A stretch of 34,973 nucleotides of DNA from JBLMYQ01 sp050258375 (GTDB taxonomy: Bacteria; Bacillota; Clostridia; Acetivibrionales; UBA4821), in assembly GCA_050258375.1 (NCBI GenBank), contig JBLMYQ010000015.1:1-34973 (forward strand), written 5' to 3'. How positions within the stretch are numbered: position 1 is the stretch's first letter; each line of letters opens with the position of its first letter. The translations under genes and the position numbers were made by a program. A model generated the notes under the pieces. It worked only from the letters and a program-made list of their open reading frames with translations. It was not told the DNA's origin and searched no databases. Below are positions 14,430 through 22,910 of this stretch, piece after piece.

Positions 14430-15002
14430 ATGACATTAAAAAATTGTAAAGCTTGTAGAAAAGGTCAAGGCAATTCACTTGTGAGAAATAATATTTTACT
14501 GGGAATTATTCTATTGCTTATTTTAGGTAATACTGCATTGTTAGTAGGATGTGGTTCTAAGCCGACAAATTCAATTACCCCGGCACCGGCAGCAGAAAAT
14601 ACGAGTAATTCAAACACAACACCTAATGCTAATACACAAGTAAAAGAAGAGCCAAAAGAAACACCTAAAGCAGAAGAACCAAAAGTTGAAGCAGTTAAAT
14701 TAAGTGCTGCTGATTTGTATAAGGCTTTTGAAGAAGATTCTGAAAAAGCAGTTAAAACTTATAAGCTAAAGCTTGTTGAGGTAACAGGAAAAATAACTGA
14801 AGTTGAAGATGTATTTGGAGATGTTCAAGTATACTTATCAAATGAAAAACCAAATTCTGATGCGGGAATTCGATGCTCATTTAGTGATGACTCAGAGATA
14901 GATAAAGCTAAAAAGTTAAAAAAGGGTGACACAGTTACAATCCAAGGACAGGTTACGGGAGCGATGACTAATGTTATACTTGATGAGTGCATAATAAAGT
15001 AA
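14430..15002 (+). CDS. Lipoprotein with a tRNA_anti-like OB-fold domain
   Basis: A 190-residue protein. A basic, Cys-containing head of about 20 residues precedes a hydrophobic segment (about 22-39) and a lipobox LLVGC, giving a predicted lipid-anchored C41. A Thr/Asn/Pro/Glu-rich linker (about 43-90) leads to a C-terminal OB-fold domain at about 93-190 (YKLKLVEVTGKITEVEDVFGD … VTIQGQVTGAMTNVILDECIIK) of the tRNA_anti-like group found in secreted and membrane proteins. The ligand is unknown. The 20-residue N-terminal tail before the hydrophobic core is long for a lipoprotein signal; it may be a membrane anchor. AAAGGAGTG precedes the ATG, and a terminator follows. Confidence 0.75.
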   Translation: MTLKNCKACRKGQGNSLVRNNILLGIILLLILGNTALLVGCGSKPTNSITPAPAAENTSNSNTTPNANTQVKEEPKETPKAEEPKVEAVKLSAADLYKAFEEDSEKAVKTYKLKLVEVTGKITEVEDVFGDVQVYLSNEKPNSDAGIRCSFSDDSEIDKAKKLKKGDTVTIQGQVTGAMTNVILDECIIK

Positions 15003-15058
15003 AATGTTTGCCTACTTCAAAAATATAATATGACAATTAATAAGAGCAAAATTTCATT

Positions 15059-15099
15059 AATAGGAATATTGGTATAAAATCTGATATTCCTATTTTTTT
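15059..15099 (+). terminator. Terminator after the lipoprotein gene
   Basis: AATAGGAATAT (15059-15069) pairs with ATATTCCTATT (15084-15094) around a 14-base loop and is followed by five more T. Confidence 0.75.
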
Positions 15100-15279
15100 A
15101 GGTAATACAAGGCTAAAAGCTTATAAAATATATTAAGCATAACTATTATAAAGCTTGCTAATTTAGATTTTTAACGGATTTTGATGCGAAAATTCTGTGT
15201 TTTTTAAGTTCATTTATTATATAATGTATTTATAAAGCTTTTTAGAGTTACAAAAATACATGAATGGGAGTACTAGAAT

Positions 15280-16377
15280 ATGAGGTCAATATTTGGAGGT
15301 TTTGCTGGGACGATAATATATGTAATTGATGATGCACCTCAGAATCTTAATACAATTAGTAAGATATTAACCGTGATAGGATATGAAGTAAGAACATTTT
15401 TAAGTGGTCAGCTTGCTTTAGAGGCTTTACATGATGAATCTCCGGATTTAATTTTAATGGATATTAATATGCCTGGAATGAATGGATATCAGGTTTGTGA
15501 ATTTATAAAGGCTGATGATAGACTGAAGGATATTCCGGTTATATTTATTAGTGCACTTTCTGAGGCTTCGGATATTGTTAAGGGCTTTTGCTCAGGTGGC
15601 GTTGATTACATAACAAAACCATTTGAAATTGAAGAAATACGAATAAGAATAGAAACACACTTAAAGCTCAGAACTCTTCAAAAGCAGCTGCAAAATAATG
15701 TAAAGGATCTGAATGAGCAGGTACAGCTGCAGTTAAAGGAGATTGCAGATGCGCATATGGCTGGAATATTTGCTATGGCAAAATTGGCGCATGCACGTGA
15801 CGACGATACAGGTAAGCATCTTGATAGAGTTCAGGAGTTCTGTGAAATTTTAGCTTTGGGATTAAGTGAAATGCCTGAGTTTAAAGAGGTTATCAATTCT
15901 GTTTATATCAACAATATTTTTCATGCAAGCGCACTTCATGATATTGGAAAGGTTGCAATTCCCGACAACATACTTTTAAAACCCGGTGAATTAAATGCAG
16001 ATGAGTTTGCAACCATGAAAAAGCACACACTAATTGGCTCTAAGATGCTAGAAGAGGTTAGAGCTGTTTATCCTAATAATAATTTTTATAATGAAGGAAT
16101 AGCTATTGCAAGATCACACCATGAGAAGTGGGATGGCAGCGGCTACCCTGATGGTATTGCAGGAGAGAATATTCCTTTATCAGCAAGAATAATGGCGGTT
16201 GCAGACGTTTACGATGCATTAAAATCCAAGCGCTGCTATAAACCGGCATTTGAACATGAAAGATGCTGCGAGATTCTTAATAAGGGTGATGGAACTCAAT
16301 TTGACCCTCAGATAATTAAAATCTTTAATAAGGAACATGAAAGGTTTATGGAAATATGGTCAAAGTTTCAGGATTAA
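15280..16377 (+). CDS. Response regulator with HD-GYP domain (cyclic-di-GMP phosphodiesterase)
   Basis: A 365-residue two-domain signalling protein. The receiver domain (about 12-130) keeps the acidic pair D17-D18, the phosphorylated D61 in LMDINMPG and K113 in ITKPF. A short helical linker (130-165) leads to an HD-GYP domain with H220-D221 in SALHDIGKVAIPD, HH at 280-281, DGSGYP at 285-290 and ADVYDALKSKR at 308-318. The HD and GYP residues are complete, so it probably hydrolyses cyclic-di-GMP to GMP when phosphorylated. No kinase gene is adjacent, so its partner is elsewhere. A first stretch MRSIFGGFAGT precedes the usual receiver start; GGGAG lies about 12 bases before the ATG. Closest named relatives are RpfG-type regulators. 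Confidence 0.92.
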   Translation: MRSIFGGFAGTIIYVIDDAPQNLNTISKILTVIGYEVRTFLSGQLALEALHDESPDLILMDINMPGMNGYQVCEFIKADDRLKDIPVIFISALSEASDIVKGFCSGGVDYITKPFEIEEIRIRIETHLKLRTLQKQLQNNVKDLNEQVQLQLKEIADAHMAGIFAMAKLAHARDDDTGKHLDRVQEFCEILALGLSEMPEFKEVINSVYINNIFHASALHDIGKVAIPDNILLKPGELNADEFATMKKHTLIGSKMLEEVRAVYPNNNFYNEGIAIARSHHEKWDGSGYPDGIAGENIPLSARIMAVADVYDALKSKRCYKPAFEHERCCEILNKGDGTQFDPQIIKIFNKEHERFMEIWSKFQD

Positions 16378-16525
16378 TTAAGCTAATAAAAAGCGATAGT
16401 AGTGCAGATAGAAACTATGGAATAGTCGGTAATAAGTACATTATGTAATACACTTTGAATGCAAAAATAATAATTATGTTTAAAGGAATTCTAAGCGTTA
16501 AAGCTGCTCGGAACTTTCTTGATTT

Positions 16526-16558
16526 CCTCTCAAATTAATGTGTTGAGGGGCTTTTTGT
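16526..16558 (+). terminator. Terminator after the HD-GYP gene
   Basis: CCTCTCAA (16526-16533) pairs with TTGAGGGG (16543-16550) with one G-T pair, followed by CTTTTTGTTTTT. It lies about 150 bases after the stop codon; the interval holds no gene. Confidence 0.65.
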
Positions 16559-16616
16559 TTTTAGGGAATAAATCCTTATTTTTATCCTTATACTATAATG
16601 ATAAAGGAGAATTGTT

Positions 16617-17765
16617 ATGAGCTGTATGCAAGAGCATGTTGAGTTAGACGGATTTGGGGGAATGGTAACAATTAATGAGCCATTTCTACGCTATCCTAAT
16701 AATCCGATATTAACATGTCATGACGTTAACAAGGTATGGGGTAAGGATAATCGTTTATATACATATACTGTTCACAATGCAGGAATGGCAAAAGTGACTG
16801 ATACGAATGGCAATACCCAAACCATAATGCTTTTCCGTTCGCACATTGCTGATGGTCGAAGTGTAATCGGGAAAGCTGTAAGCGATAATGGTCTCGATGG
16901 TTGGAATGTTGATCCTTGGCCATTTTTGCTCCCTGCGACCAAGAATGATATATTTGCTGAAGGTGTGGATATTGCTTCCGTTATCGAAGCTGAGTCCGGC
17001 GGCGTGGAAGACCTTCGGGCTAATCCTGTAGGCGACGGTTTATACGTATTAACTTACAGTGCTTACCACGAACAAATTCCTGATAAGGTTAAAGTAATGA
17101 TGGCTGTAACAAAAGATTTTAAGACTGTCGTTCGACATGGGCCGATTTCTGAACAGGATATGCGCAATGTTGTTATATTTCCTGAACCTGATAGCAATAA
17201 AAAATGGAGAGCTTTACTACGTCCAAACGATAAAGCTATGGAAGCTTCTGGCGCAGGCCACATTGGCGGGTCATTTGCAGAAATCTGCATCAGTTATGCA
17301 CCAAGCCCTACCGGACCATGGGAATCTGGTAATGTGATTATGCGGAGCGGTCGCGGACCTAGTGCATTCCAAGCTAAAATTGGTCCCTGTGTACCGCCTT
17401 TTAAAACAAAATATGGATGGTTGAACATCTTTCATGGTGTACGTTCAACAATGGCGGGCAATCCTTACAGCTTGGGTGTAGCATTCCATGACATTGAAGA
17501 CCCAACTAAAATTCGCATGAGTGCAAAACCTCTGTTAATGCCAAGTGCGAGTGACTGCCGAGTAAAGGAAACTGATTATGTCCATGTTCCTAATGTAGTG
17601 TTCAGCTGTGGTGCATTACTTAAGGATGATACAGTGGTTGTATATTATGGCGGTAATGACACGGTTATGAATGCTGGATTGGCAAGTGTACGTATACTTA
17701 GTGAAATGTGTGATGTTTTTTGCCAGAATCCATTAACAGGTCAGTATCTATATTGTTTAGGCTGA
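16617..17765 (+). CDS. GH130 family beta-mannoside phosphorylase/hydrolase
   Basis: A 382-residue five-bladed beta-propeller glycosidase. GH130 signatures are visible: RYPNNPIL near residue 26, LFRSHIADGRSVIGKAVSDNG near 72-92, GVEDLRANPVGDGLY with the catalytic Asp region near 128-133, DMRNVVIFPEP near 181, PPFKTKYGWLNIFHGV near 259, YSLGVAFHD and the final VYYGGNDTVMNAGLA. No signal peptide, so it acts inside the cell, probably on short beta-1,4-mannosides released from mannan or N-glycans, using phosphate (some family members use water). AAAGGAG precedes the ATG. It has no sugar transporter beside it. The choice between mannosyl-glucose and mannooligosaccharide substrates cannot be made from sequence alone. 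Confidence 0.9.
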   Translation: MSCMQEHVELDGFGGMVTINEPFLRYPNNPILTCHDVNKVWGKDNRLYTYTVHNAGMAKVTDTNGNTQTIMLFRSHIADGRSVIGKAVSDNGLDGWNVDPWPFLLPATKNDIFAEGVDIASVIEAESGGVEDLRANPVGDGLYVLTYSAYHEQIPDKVKVMMAVTKDFKTVVRHGPISEQDMRNVVIFPEPDSNKKWRALLRPNDKAMEASGAGHIGGSFAEICISYAPSPTGPWESGNVIMRSGRGPSAFQAKIGPCVPPFKTKYGWLNIFHGVRSTMAGNPYSLGVAFHDIEDPTKIRMSAKPLLMPSASDCRVKETDYVHVPNVVFSCGALLKDDTVVVYYGGNDTVMNAGLASVRILSEMCDVFCQNPLTGQYLYCLG

Positions 17766-17791
17766 GCGAAATGTTTTTATTCAGGCAAAAG

Positions 17792-18433
17792 TTAGCAATT
17801 GCACTTGCAGCTTCCCTCAGTAGGTGTTAGTGTAGTTCTATAAATTTCTTCAATTTTAATGTTATCACCTGTTCTCTTTTCTTCTGCAAACATTTTGACT
17901 ACTCCGTTTTCTGCTTTGATATTCCAATGCATATAATCCAAATATTCTATGTTTTTTTGTTTGCCTTCATCCAACTCGCAAGTTATCTTTGATTGATTAG
18001 TCTTTTTTGCGTATAGAAACTTGCCATTCTTGACATCGTAATCTCCTTCGCGAGAGCCGCTAATATACTTGAATTTATAGCCAATACATCGCCCGGGCTG
18101 TATAGGCTTTGAAAATGTTTCGCCCGTGCAGGGGGTATCCTCATCAGGGGTCTTTTCAATGCGTAAGACTCGATTTAAGATTCTGCATTCACTAAATGCT
18201 ACATAGTCATCTTTCTTAGTATCATATCTGATATTATAGTGAATGACACAAACTCTTTCTGGAAGTTTCGCCCGTGAATTATCTTCTATATTCTTTACCC
18301 ACCCTTTGCCTTTATAATACGCGCATTTTAGCTTGCCGTTGTGAATTTTTACTTCATTAATCGGGTTACCATATTGGTCTTTACCATTTCCTACATAAAG
18401 AACACCGACGCATGCACCTTGATTAATTTTCAT
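17792..18433 (-). CDS. Unrecognised protein built of two related halves
   Basis: A 213-residue protein with no signal peptide or membrane segment. Residues about 6-84 and 114-187 look like diverged copies of one domain: GACVG/GRCIG, EVKIHNGKL/YDVKNGKF, IHYNIR/MHWNIK and AFSECR/MFAEEK recur at offsets of 104-108 residues. The two halves are joined by an acidic, Pro/Thr-rich linker, and the chain ends in a Cys-rich CKCNC. The spacing of conserved Gly, Asn and aromatic residues suggests beta-sheet repeats. AAGGAAGG lies 7 bases before the ATG. It converges with the GH130 gene. I do not recognise the family; secretion or carbohydrate binding would be guesses. Confidence 0.65.
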   Translation of the reverse strand: MKINQGACVGVLYVGNGKDQYGNPINEVKIHNGKLKCAYYKGKGWVKNIEDNSRAKLPERVCVIHYNIRYDTKKDDYVAFSECRILNRVLRIEKTPDEDTPCTGETFSKPIQPGRCIGYKFKYISGSREGDYDVKNGKFLYAKKTNQSKITCELDEGKQKNIEYLDYMHWNIKAENGVVKMFAEEKRTGDNIKIEEIYRTTLTPTEGSCKCNC

Positions 18434-18580
18434 TTTTTTACCTTCCTTTAAAATACCAAGTTGTTATGTTAATATGATATTCAGAATAGTATAGGCCTGT
18501 GCCAACCGATTACTTAATTTATCACACCTTGCATTTATAAGTCATAGAATAAAATATAAATTATGTAAATTGGAGTTAAT

Positions 18581-19453
18581 ATGGGTAACTTTATAGACAC
18601 AGCTAATTTAGATAAAAATAAAATTGAAGTAAAAGCAAATAATGAGTGTAAAGGTAAAATTAAAACTATTGAAGAATATCTTAAAGCCGTATATAAAGGT
18701 TACAAAGAATTATGGCCGGGAAGTCCACCAGAATTCGGTAAGCAATTGTGGTTTAGAGGAGTAAAAGCACAGAATTATGTTATGCTGCCTTCTATAGCAA
18801 GAGAAACGCATAATGCCAATCTGGAAACCTTCTATTTGTCTCAATTTAAATCAAAAGCTATACCTTACCTTGGGCAGATACCAGCATATCCGTTTTCAGA
18901 AGGCTTAATGGGGTATTGGGATTGGCTGTTTTTAATGCAGCACTACGGAGTACCAACTAGATTAATGGATTGGTCTTCGGATGCTTTAGTCGCATTACTT
19001 TTTGCAACTGACCCTAATCTTAATGAAAAGGAAAAGCAGGAGGATCCTGCAGTATGGCTGTTGAATCCAATTAAATTAAACGAAAAATTCAAATTTGAAG
19101 ACTATTACCCAAAAGGCTATATTCCTAATGTAGAGGAAGCTTCTGTAATGAAACTTTTTGGACCTGATTCAGAGAGCGATAATAAAAGACCGGCTGCAGT
19201 ATATGGTCCTGATAATAGTCCAAGAATAATAGCTCAAAAGGGTGTGTTTACTGTTTTCCCATTCATTCAAAATATGGTAGAACTAGATAAACTGCCAGGT
19301 AATAAAGAGTTCTTATATAAGATTTTGATTTGTAAAGAAAAGAGAGATGAACTAAACGAACAACTGAGGAAAATTGGAATAACCAGAGCACAGCTATTCC
19401 CGGAAATGGGGTCAATAGCTAACGCAATAAGGCAGGAGCATTTTTGGAAATAG
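18581..19453 (+). CDS. FRG domain-containing protein
   Basis: A 290-residue protein. The FRG domain covers about residues 28-145, with LWFRGV (56-61, containing the naming F58-R59-G60), LPSIARE (69-75), the aromatic WDWLFLMQHYGVPTRLMDWS (113-132) and ALVALLFAT. A later conserved element, PRIIAQKGVFTVFPF (about 211-225), and a C-terminal GITRAQLFPEMGSIANAIR complete the typical layout. The biochemical activity of the domain is not established to my knowledge; genes of this family often sit in mobile or defence-linked regions. GGAG lies 6 bases before the ATG. It stands alone, divergent from the two-half protein. Confidence 0.88.
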   Translation: MGNFIDTANLDKNKIEVKANNECKGKIKTIEEYLKAVYKGYKELWPGSPPEFGKQLWFRGVKAQNYVMLPSIARETHNANLETFYLSQFKSKAIPYLGQIPAYPFSEGLMGYWDWLFLMQHYGVPTRLMDWSSDALVALLFATDPNLNEKEKQEDPAVWLLNPIKLNEKFKFEDYYPKGYIPNVEEASVMKLFGPDSESDNKRPAAVYGPDNSPRIIAQKGVFTVFPFIQNMVELDKLPGNKEFLYKILICKEKRDELNEQLRKIGITRAQLFPEMGSIANAIRQEHFWK

Positions 19454-19467
19454 CAACTTTCGTGTTG

Positions 19468-19496
19468 TTGACAACTTTAGAGAAATCATATAATAT
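19468..19496 (+). promoter_or_regulatory. Promoter of the ZTP riboswitch-pfl operon
   Basis: A perfect TTGACA (19468-19473) is followed after 17 bases by TAATAT (19491-19496), or after 15 bases by TATAAT (19489-19494). It sits just ahead of the riboswitch, so transcription should begin at about 19502. Confidence 0.75.
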
Positions 19497-19499
19497 AAG

Positions 19500-19592
19500 C
19501 ATATCACATGACTGGCGGAATTGTGGAGAACCACAAGGGAGTGTGAGTGAAATCAAAGTCGACCGCCTGGGCGCTTGCTCGGGTGGTTTTTT
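19500..19592 (+). ncRNA. ZTP riboswitch (pfl motif)
   Basis: The leader has the conserved pfl-motif core: GACTGGCGGAA (19510-19520), a small stem GTGG/CCAC (from 19523) with GGAGAA between its arms, AAGGGAGTG after it and the distal CCGCCTGGGC (19563-19572) that forms a pseudoknot with the TGGCGG segment. These RNAs bind ZTP/ZMP (5-aminoimidazole-4-carboxamide ribonucleotide), a signal of low 10-formyl-tetrahydrofolate. Formate made by pyruvate formate-lyase feeds that pool, so control of the downstream pflB-pflA pair makes sense. The overlapping terminator suggests that ligand switches expression on. Confidence 0.92.
19563..19592 (+). terminator. Riboswitch-controlled intrinsic terminator
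   Basis: CCGCCTGGGC (19563-19572) pairs with GCTCGGGTGG (19577-19586) with three G-T pairs, followed by six T. The left arm is also the conserved pseudoknot strand of the ZTP aptamer, so ligand binding and termination exclude each other. Confidence 0.85.
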
Positions 19593-19629
19593 ATTTCCCC
19601 GAACAAGAAAAACTTAGGGGGTAAATAAA

Positions 19630-21861
19630 GTGTTCAAAAATGCATGGAACAATTTTAATGAAGGTAGCTGGACAGAGACAATTGATGTCAGGGACTTTAT
19701 TCAAAAGAATTACCAGCCTTATGAAGGAAATGATGAGTTTTTAAAGGATGCCACCCAAAGAACAAAAAGCTTGTATGAAAAAGCGGTCGCATTGATGAAA
19801 GAAGAGCTTGAAAAGGGCGTGCTTGATATTGATACTGAGCATATATCAGGCATTGACAGCTTTGAGGCAGGATATCTTGATAAGGAAAATGAGATAATAG
19901 TTGGATTTCAGACAGATGCTCCTTTAAAAAGGATGATAAATCCTTTCGGGGGAATAAGGATGGTAGAAAATTCTTTAGAAGCTTACGGGTACAGCATGTC
20001 GCCCGAATTAATCAATGTGTTTCATAAATATAGAAAAACCCACAATGACGGAGTGTTTGATGCTTATACTTCTGAAATGAGGACCGCAAGAAGTATTGGC
20101 CTTATAACGGGTTTACCGGATGCATATGGAAGAGGAAGAATAATCGGTGACTTCAGAAGGATTGCATTATATGGTATTGATTATTTAATATCGAAAAAAG
20201 AAGAAGACTACAAGCTTATAGTATTGCCCATGACAGAAGAAAACATCAGGGCAAGAGAAGAAATAAGAGAGCAGATAAAAGCACTTAATAAAATGAAGTT
20301 AATGGCAGCCAAATACGGCATTGATATTTCACAACCGGCAAAAGATGCAAAGGAAGCAGTTCAGGCAATTTATTTTGGTTATCTGGCAGGTGTAAAAGAA
20401 AACAATGGTGCAGCAATGTCATTAGGTAGAGTAAGCACTTTTATAGATATCTATATTGAACGTGATTTGGCAAGAAACATTATCACTGAAGAACAAGCTC
20501 AGGAAATAGTTGACCAATTTGTTCTTAAGCTGAGAATGGTTAGACATTTAAGAACCCCTGAATATAATGAACTTTTTGCCGGAGATCCGAACTGGGTAAC
20601 CGAATCCTTAGGCGGAATGGGTCTAGATGGAAGAACCCTGATTTCAAAGACATCCTATAGGTTCTTACACACATTGAAAAATCTATCAACATCACCAGAG
20701 CCTAATATAACAGTTCTATGGGCAAACAATCTTCCTCAAAACTTTAAAAAGTACTGTGCTAAGGTTTCTATAGAAACCTCTGCTATTCAATATGAGAACG
20801 ATGATATCATGAGACCAATCTACGGAGACGATTATGGGATTGCCTGCTGTGTATCTGCAATGCGGCTGGGAAAAGACATGCAGTTCTTCGGCGCAAGATG
20901 CAACCTGGCTAAAGCATTGCTTATGGCGATAAACGGCGGAGTTGATGAAAAGAAAAAAGTAAAGGCAGTTCCAAATATAGAAAAAATCAATTCGGAATTT
21001 TTAGAATATGACGAGGTTCTAAATAATTACAAAAAGGTATTGACTTATGTTGCAGAGCTTTATGTAAATACTATGAATATCATTCATTATATGCATGATA
21101 AATATGCGTATGAAGCAGGATTGATGGCATTACATGATAGTAACCCGGGAAGATTAATGGCTTTTGGAGTTGCAGGGCTTTCTATTGTTGCGGATTCTCT
21201 CAGTGCAATAAAGTATGCAAAAGTAAAACCTGTTTATGACGAGGATGGTATTGCTGTAGATTTTAAAGCAGAGGGCGAATTTCCTATGTATGGAAACGAC
21301 GATGACTGTGTTGACTCTATAGCGCAGCAAGTATTAGAGCTTTTCTCAAATGAATTGAAAAAACATAAGACTTACAGAAATGCGAAGCATACCCTTTCCG
21401 TCTTAACCATTACATCTAATGTAGTGTATGGAAAGAAAACAGGAGCAACTCCTGATGGGAGAGAAGCCGGAATGCCATTTGCTCCGGGGGCTAATCCTAT
21501 GAATGGAAGGGATAAAAACGGAATTTTAGCGTCCCTTAACTCAGTGACCAAATTAAAATATAAGGATATCTGCGAAGATGGAATATCAAACACGTTTACC
21601 GTTATTCCACAAACCCTTGGTAAACTGGAGCGGCATAGGATAGACAATTTGGTGTATATATTAGACGGATATTTTATTCAAGAGGCACATCACATAAATG
21701 TTAATGTGATTGATAGAAATACCTTGTATGATGCTATGGAAAACCCTGAAAAATATCCTAATCTTACAATCCGTGTATCAGGATATGCAGTTAATTTTAA
21801 CAGGTTAACAAGAGAACAGCAGATTGATGTAATAAATAGAACATTCCATGAGAAAATGTAG
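19630..21861 (+). CDS. pflB: Pyruvate formate-lyase (formate acetyltransferase)
   Basis: A 743-residue glycyl radical enzyme that converts pyruvate and CoA to acetyl-CoA and formate in anaerobic metabolism. The thiyl residues are the adjacent pair C406-C407 in GIACCVSAM, and the radical-bearing glycine is G718 in the C-terminal RVSGYAVNF motif. Length and both motifs are typical of the true PFL rather than of choline or glycerol lyases, which lack the Cys-Cys pair. Translation starts at a GTG with AGGGGG 8-9 bases upstream. It lies behind the ZTP riboswitch and is followed within 10 bases by its activase gene. Confidence 0.97.
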   Translation: MFKNAWNNFNEGSWTETIDVRDFIQKNYQPYEGNDEFLKDATQRTKSLYEKAVALMKEELEKGVLDIDTEHISGIDSFEAGYLDKENEIIVGFQTDAPLKRMINPFGGIRMVENSLEAYGYSMSPELINVFHKYRKTHNDGVFDAYTSEMRTARSIGLITGLPDAYGRGRIIGDFRRIALYGIDYLISKKEEDYKLIVLPMTEENIRAREEIREQIKALNKMKLMAAKYGIDISQPAKDAKEAVQAIYFGYLAGVKENNGAAMSLGRVSTFIDIYIERDLARNIITEEQAQEIVDQFVLKLRMVRHLRTPEYNELFAGDPNWVTESLGGMGLDGRTLISKTSYRFLHTLKNLSTSPEPNITVLWANNLPQNFKKYCAKVSIETSAIQYENDDIMRPIYGDDYGIACCVSAMRLGKDMQFFGARCNLAKALLMAINGGVDEKKKVKAVPNIEKINSEFLEYDEVLNNYKKVLTYVAELYVNTMNIIHYMHDKYAYEAGLMALHDSNPGRLMAFGVAGLSIVADSLSAIKYAKVKPVYDEDGIAVDFKAEGEFPMYGNDDDCVDSIAQQVLELFSNELKKHKTYRNAKHTLSVLTITSNVVYGKKTGATPDGREAGMPFAPGANPMNGRDKNGILASLNSVTKLKYKDICEDGISNTFTVIPQTLGKLERHRIDNLVYILDGYFIQEAHHINVNVIDRNTLYDAMENPEKYPNLTIRVSGYAVNFNRLTREQQIDVINRTFHEKM

Positions 21862-21870
21862 AGGACTGCT

Positions 21871-22599
21871 ATGGTAAAAGGAAACATTCATTCAATAGAA
21901 ACATTAGGTACGTTAGATGGACCGGGGATCCGCATGGTAGTTTTTCTGCAAGGTTGTAGGCTTAGATGTGTGTACTGCCATAATCCGGATACATGGTTCT
22001 TGAATAAAGGGACAGTTTTGAGCTCTCAGGAAATACTTGAAAAAGCAAAAAGGTACAAGCCATACTTTAAATCTTCTAACGGTGGGATTACTTTTTCAGG
22101 AGGAGAGCCATTGGGACAGCCGGAGTTTTTGCTTGAATGCCTTAAAAGCTGCAAAGATGAAGGGATTCATACAGTAATTGATACAGCTGGTGTCGGCTTT
22201 GGAGATTATGACAAAATCCTGAGATATACAGATCTTGTTATTTTGGATGTTAAACATCCGAATCCGGAAAAGTATAAAAAAATTACAAAGTTTGAAATTA
22301 AATACTATTATAAATTTAAAGAAGCTGTTATAAAAAATAATAAGAATATATGGCTAAAGTATGTGATTGTTCCAGGCATGAATGATACACGTGAAGATAT
22401 GTTGGAATTTGAGCAAGAGGTAAACTCTTTCCCTCAAGAAATGGTTAAAAAGGTTGAATTGCTTCCATATCATACTTTAGGAGTATTTAAGTATAAGGAA
22501 CTTAACATAGATTATAAGCTTAAAGATATTGAGCCACTTCAGGTTGAAAAGCTGGATGAATTAAAAAGTTATTTGACAATAGATAAACTGGTAAGATAA
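21871..22599 (+). CDS. pflA: Pyruvate formate-lyase activating enzyme
   Basis: A 242-residue radical SAM enzyme that makes the glycyl radical on PflB. The [4Fe-4S] cluster motif CRLRCVYC gives C29, C33 and C36. GGITFSGGEPLGQPEF (about 71-86) is the SAM-binding GGEP region, and the VIVPGMNDTRED and PYHTLGVFKY segments match the family. There is no extra ferredoxin insert, as expected for the PFL-type activase. AGAGGA precedes the ATG; only 9 bases separate it from pflB. A strong terminator follows. Confidence 0.96.
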   Translation: MVKGNIHSIETLGTLDGPGIRMVVFLQGCRLRCVYCHNPDTWFLNKGTVLSSQEILEKAKRYKPYFKSSNGGITFSGGEPLGQPEFLLECLKSCKDEGIHTVIDTAGVGFGDYDKILRYTDLVILDVKHPNPEKYKKITKFEIKYYYKFKEAVIKNNKNIWLKYVIVPGMNDTREDMLEFEQEVNSFPQEMVKKVELLPYHTLGVFKYKELNIDYKLKDIEPLQVEKLDELKSYLTIDKLVR

Positions 22600-22600
22600 T

Positions 22601-22637
22601 AAAAAACAGGAATCATCTTCGATTCCTGTTTTTTGTT
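22601..22637 (+). terminator. Terminator of the pflB-pflA operon
   Basis: Positions 22601-22614 pair perfectly with 22621-22634 (14 bp, ACAGGAATC core) around ATCTTC, ending in six T. The A-rich 5' side would allow some function on the other strand. Confidence 0.9.
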
Positions 22638-22910
22638 CTTTGTGTTATACTAGATTTGAAAAATAATGGTTGATTAAAAAGGGTGTGAGCAAAATCAATC
22701 TTAACAATAAGATTTGGGGATTGTAGAGCGGTTATTTTTCTGTTAACAAATCCTCTTTTTGGTGGTACACTTTATTTATATTAATAATATATTTAATGAG
22801 AATTCCCGTAACTATTTTATTTATAACAATATGCAAAATTATTTACAAAAAAGCGTGATATAAATATCTCAGTAGAAATAATATTTTTGCATTATGGAGC
22901 GTGGATTAAT
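22638..22910. other. Intergenic region ahead of the VWA operon
   Basis: These 273 bases, together with the terminator before them, form a gap of more than 300 bases without a gene. I see no clear RNA family. The operon promoter should lie here, but no match to a consensus stands out in the AT-rich sequence. Confidence 0.4.

Noticed and set aside
18581..19453. Treating the FRG gene and the two-half protein gene as one defence system
   Set aside because: They are divergent, separated by about 150 bases, and nothing links them except proximity.
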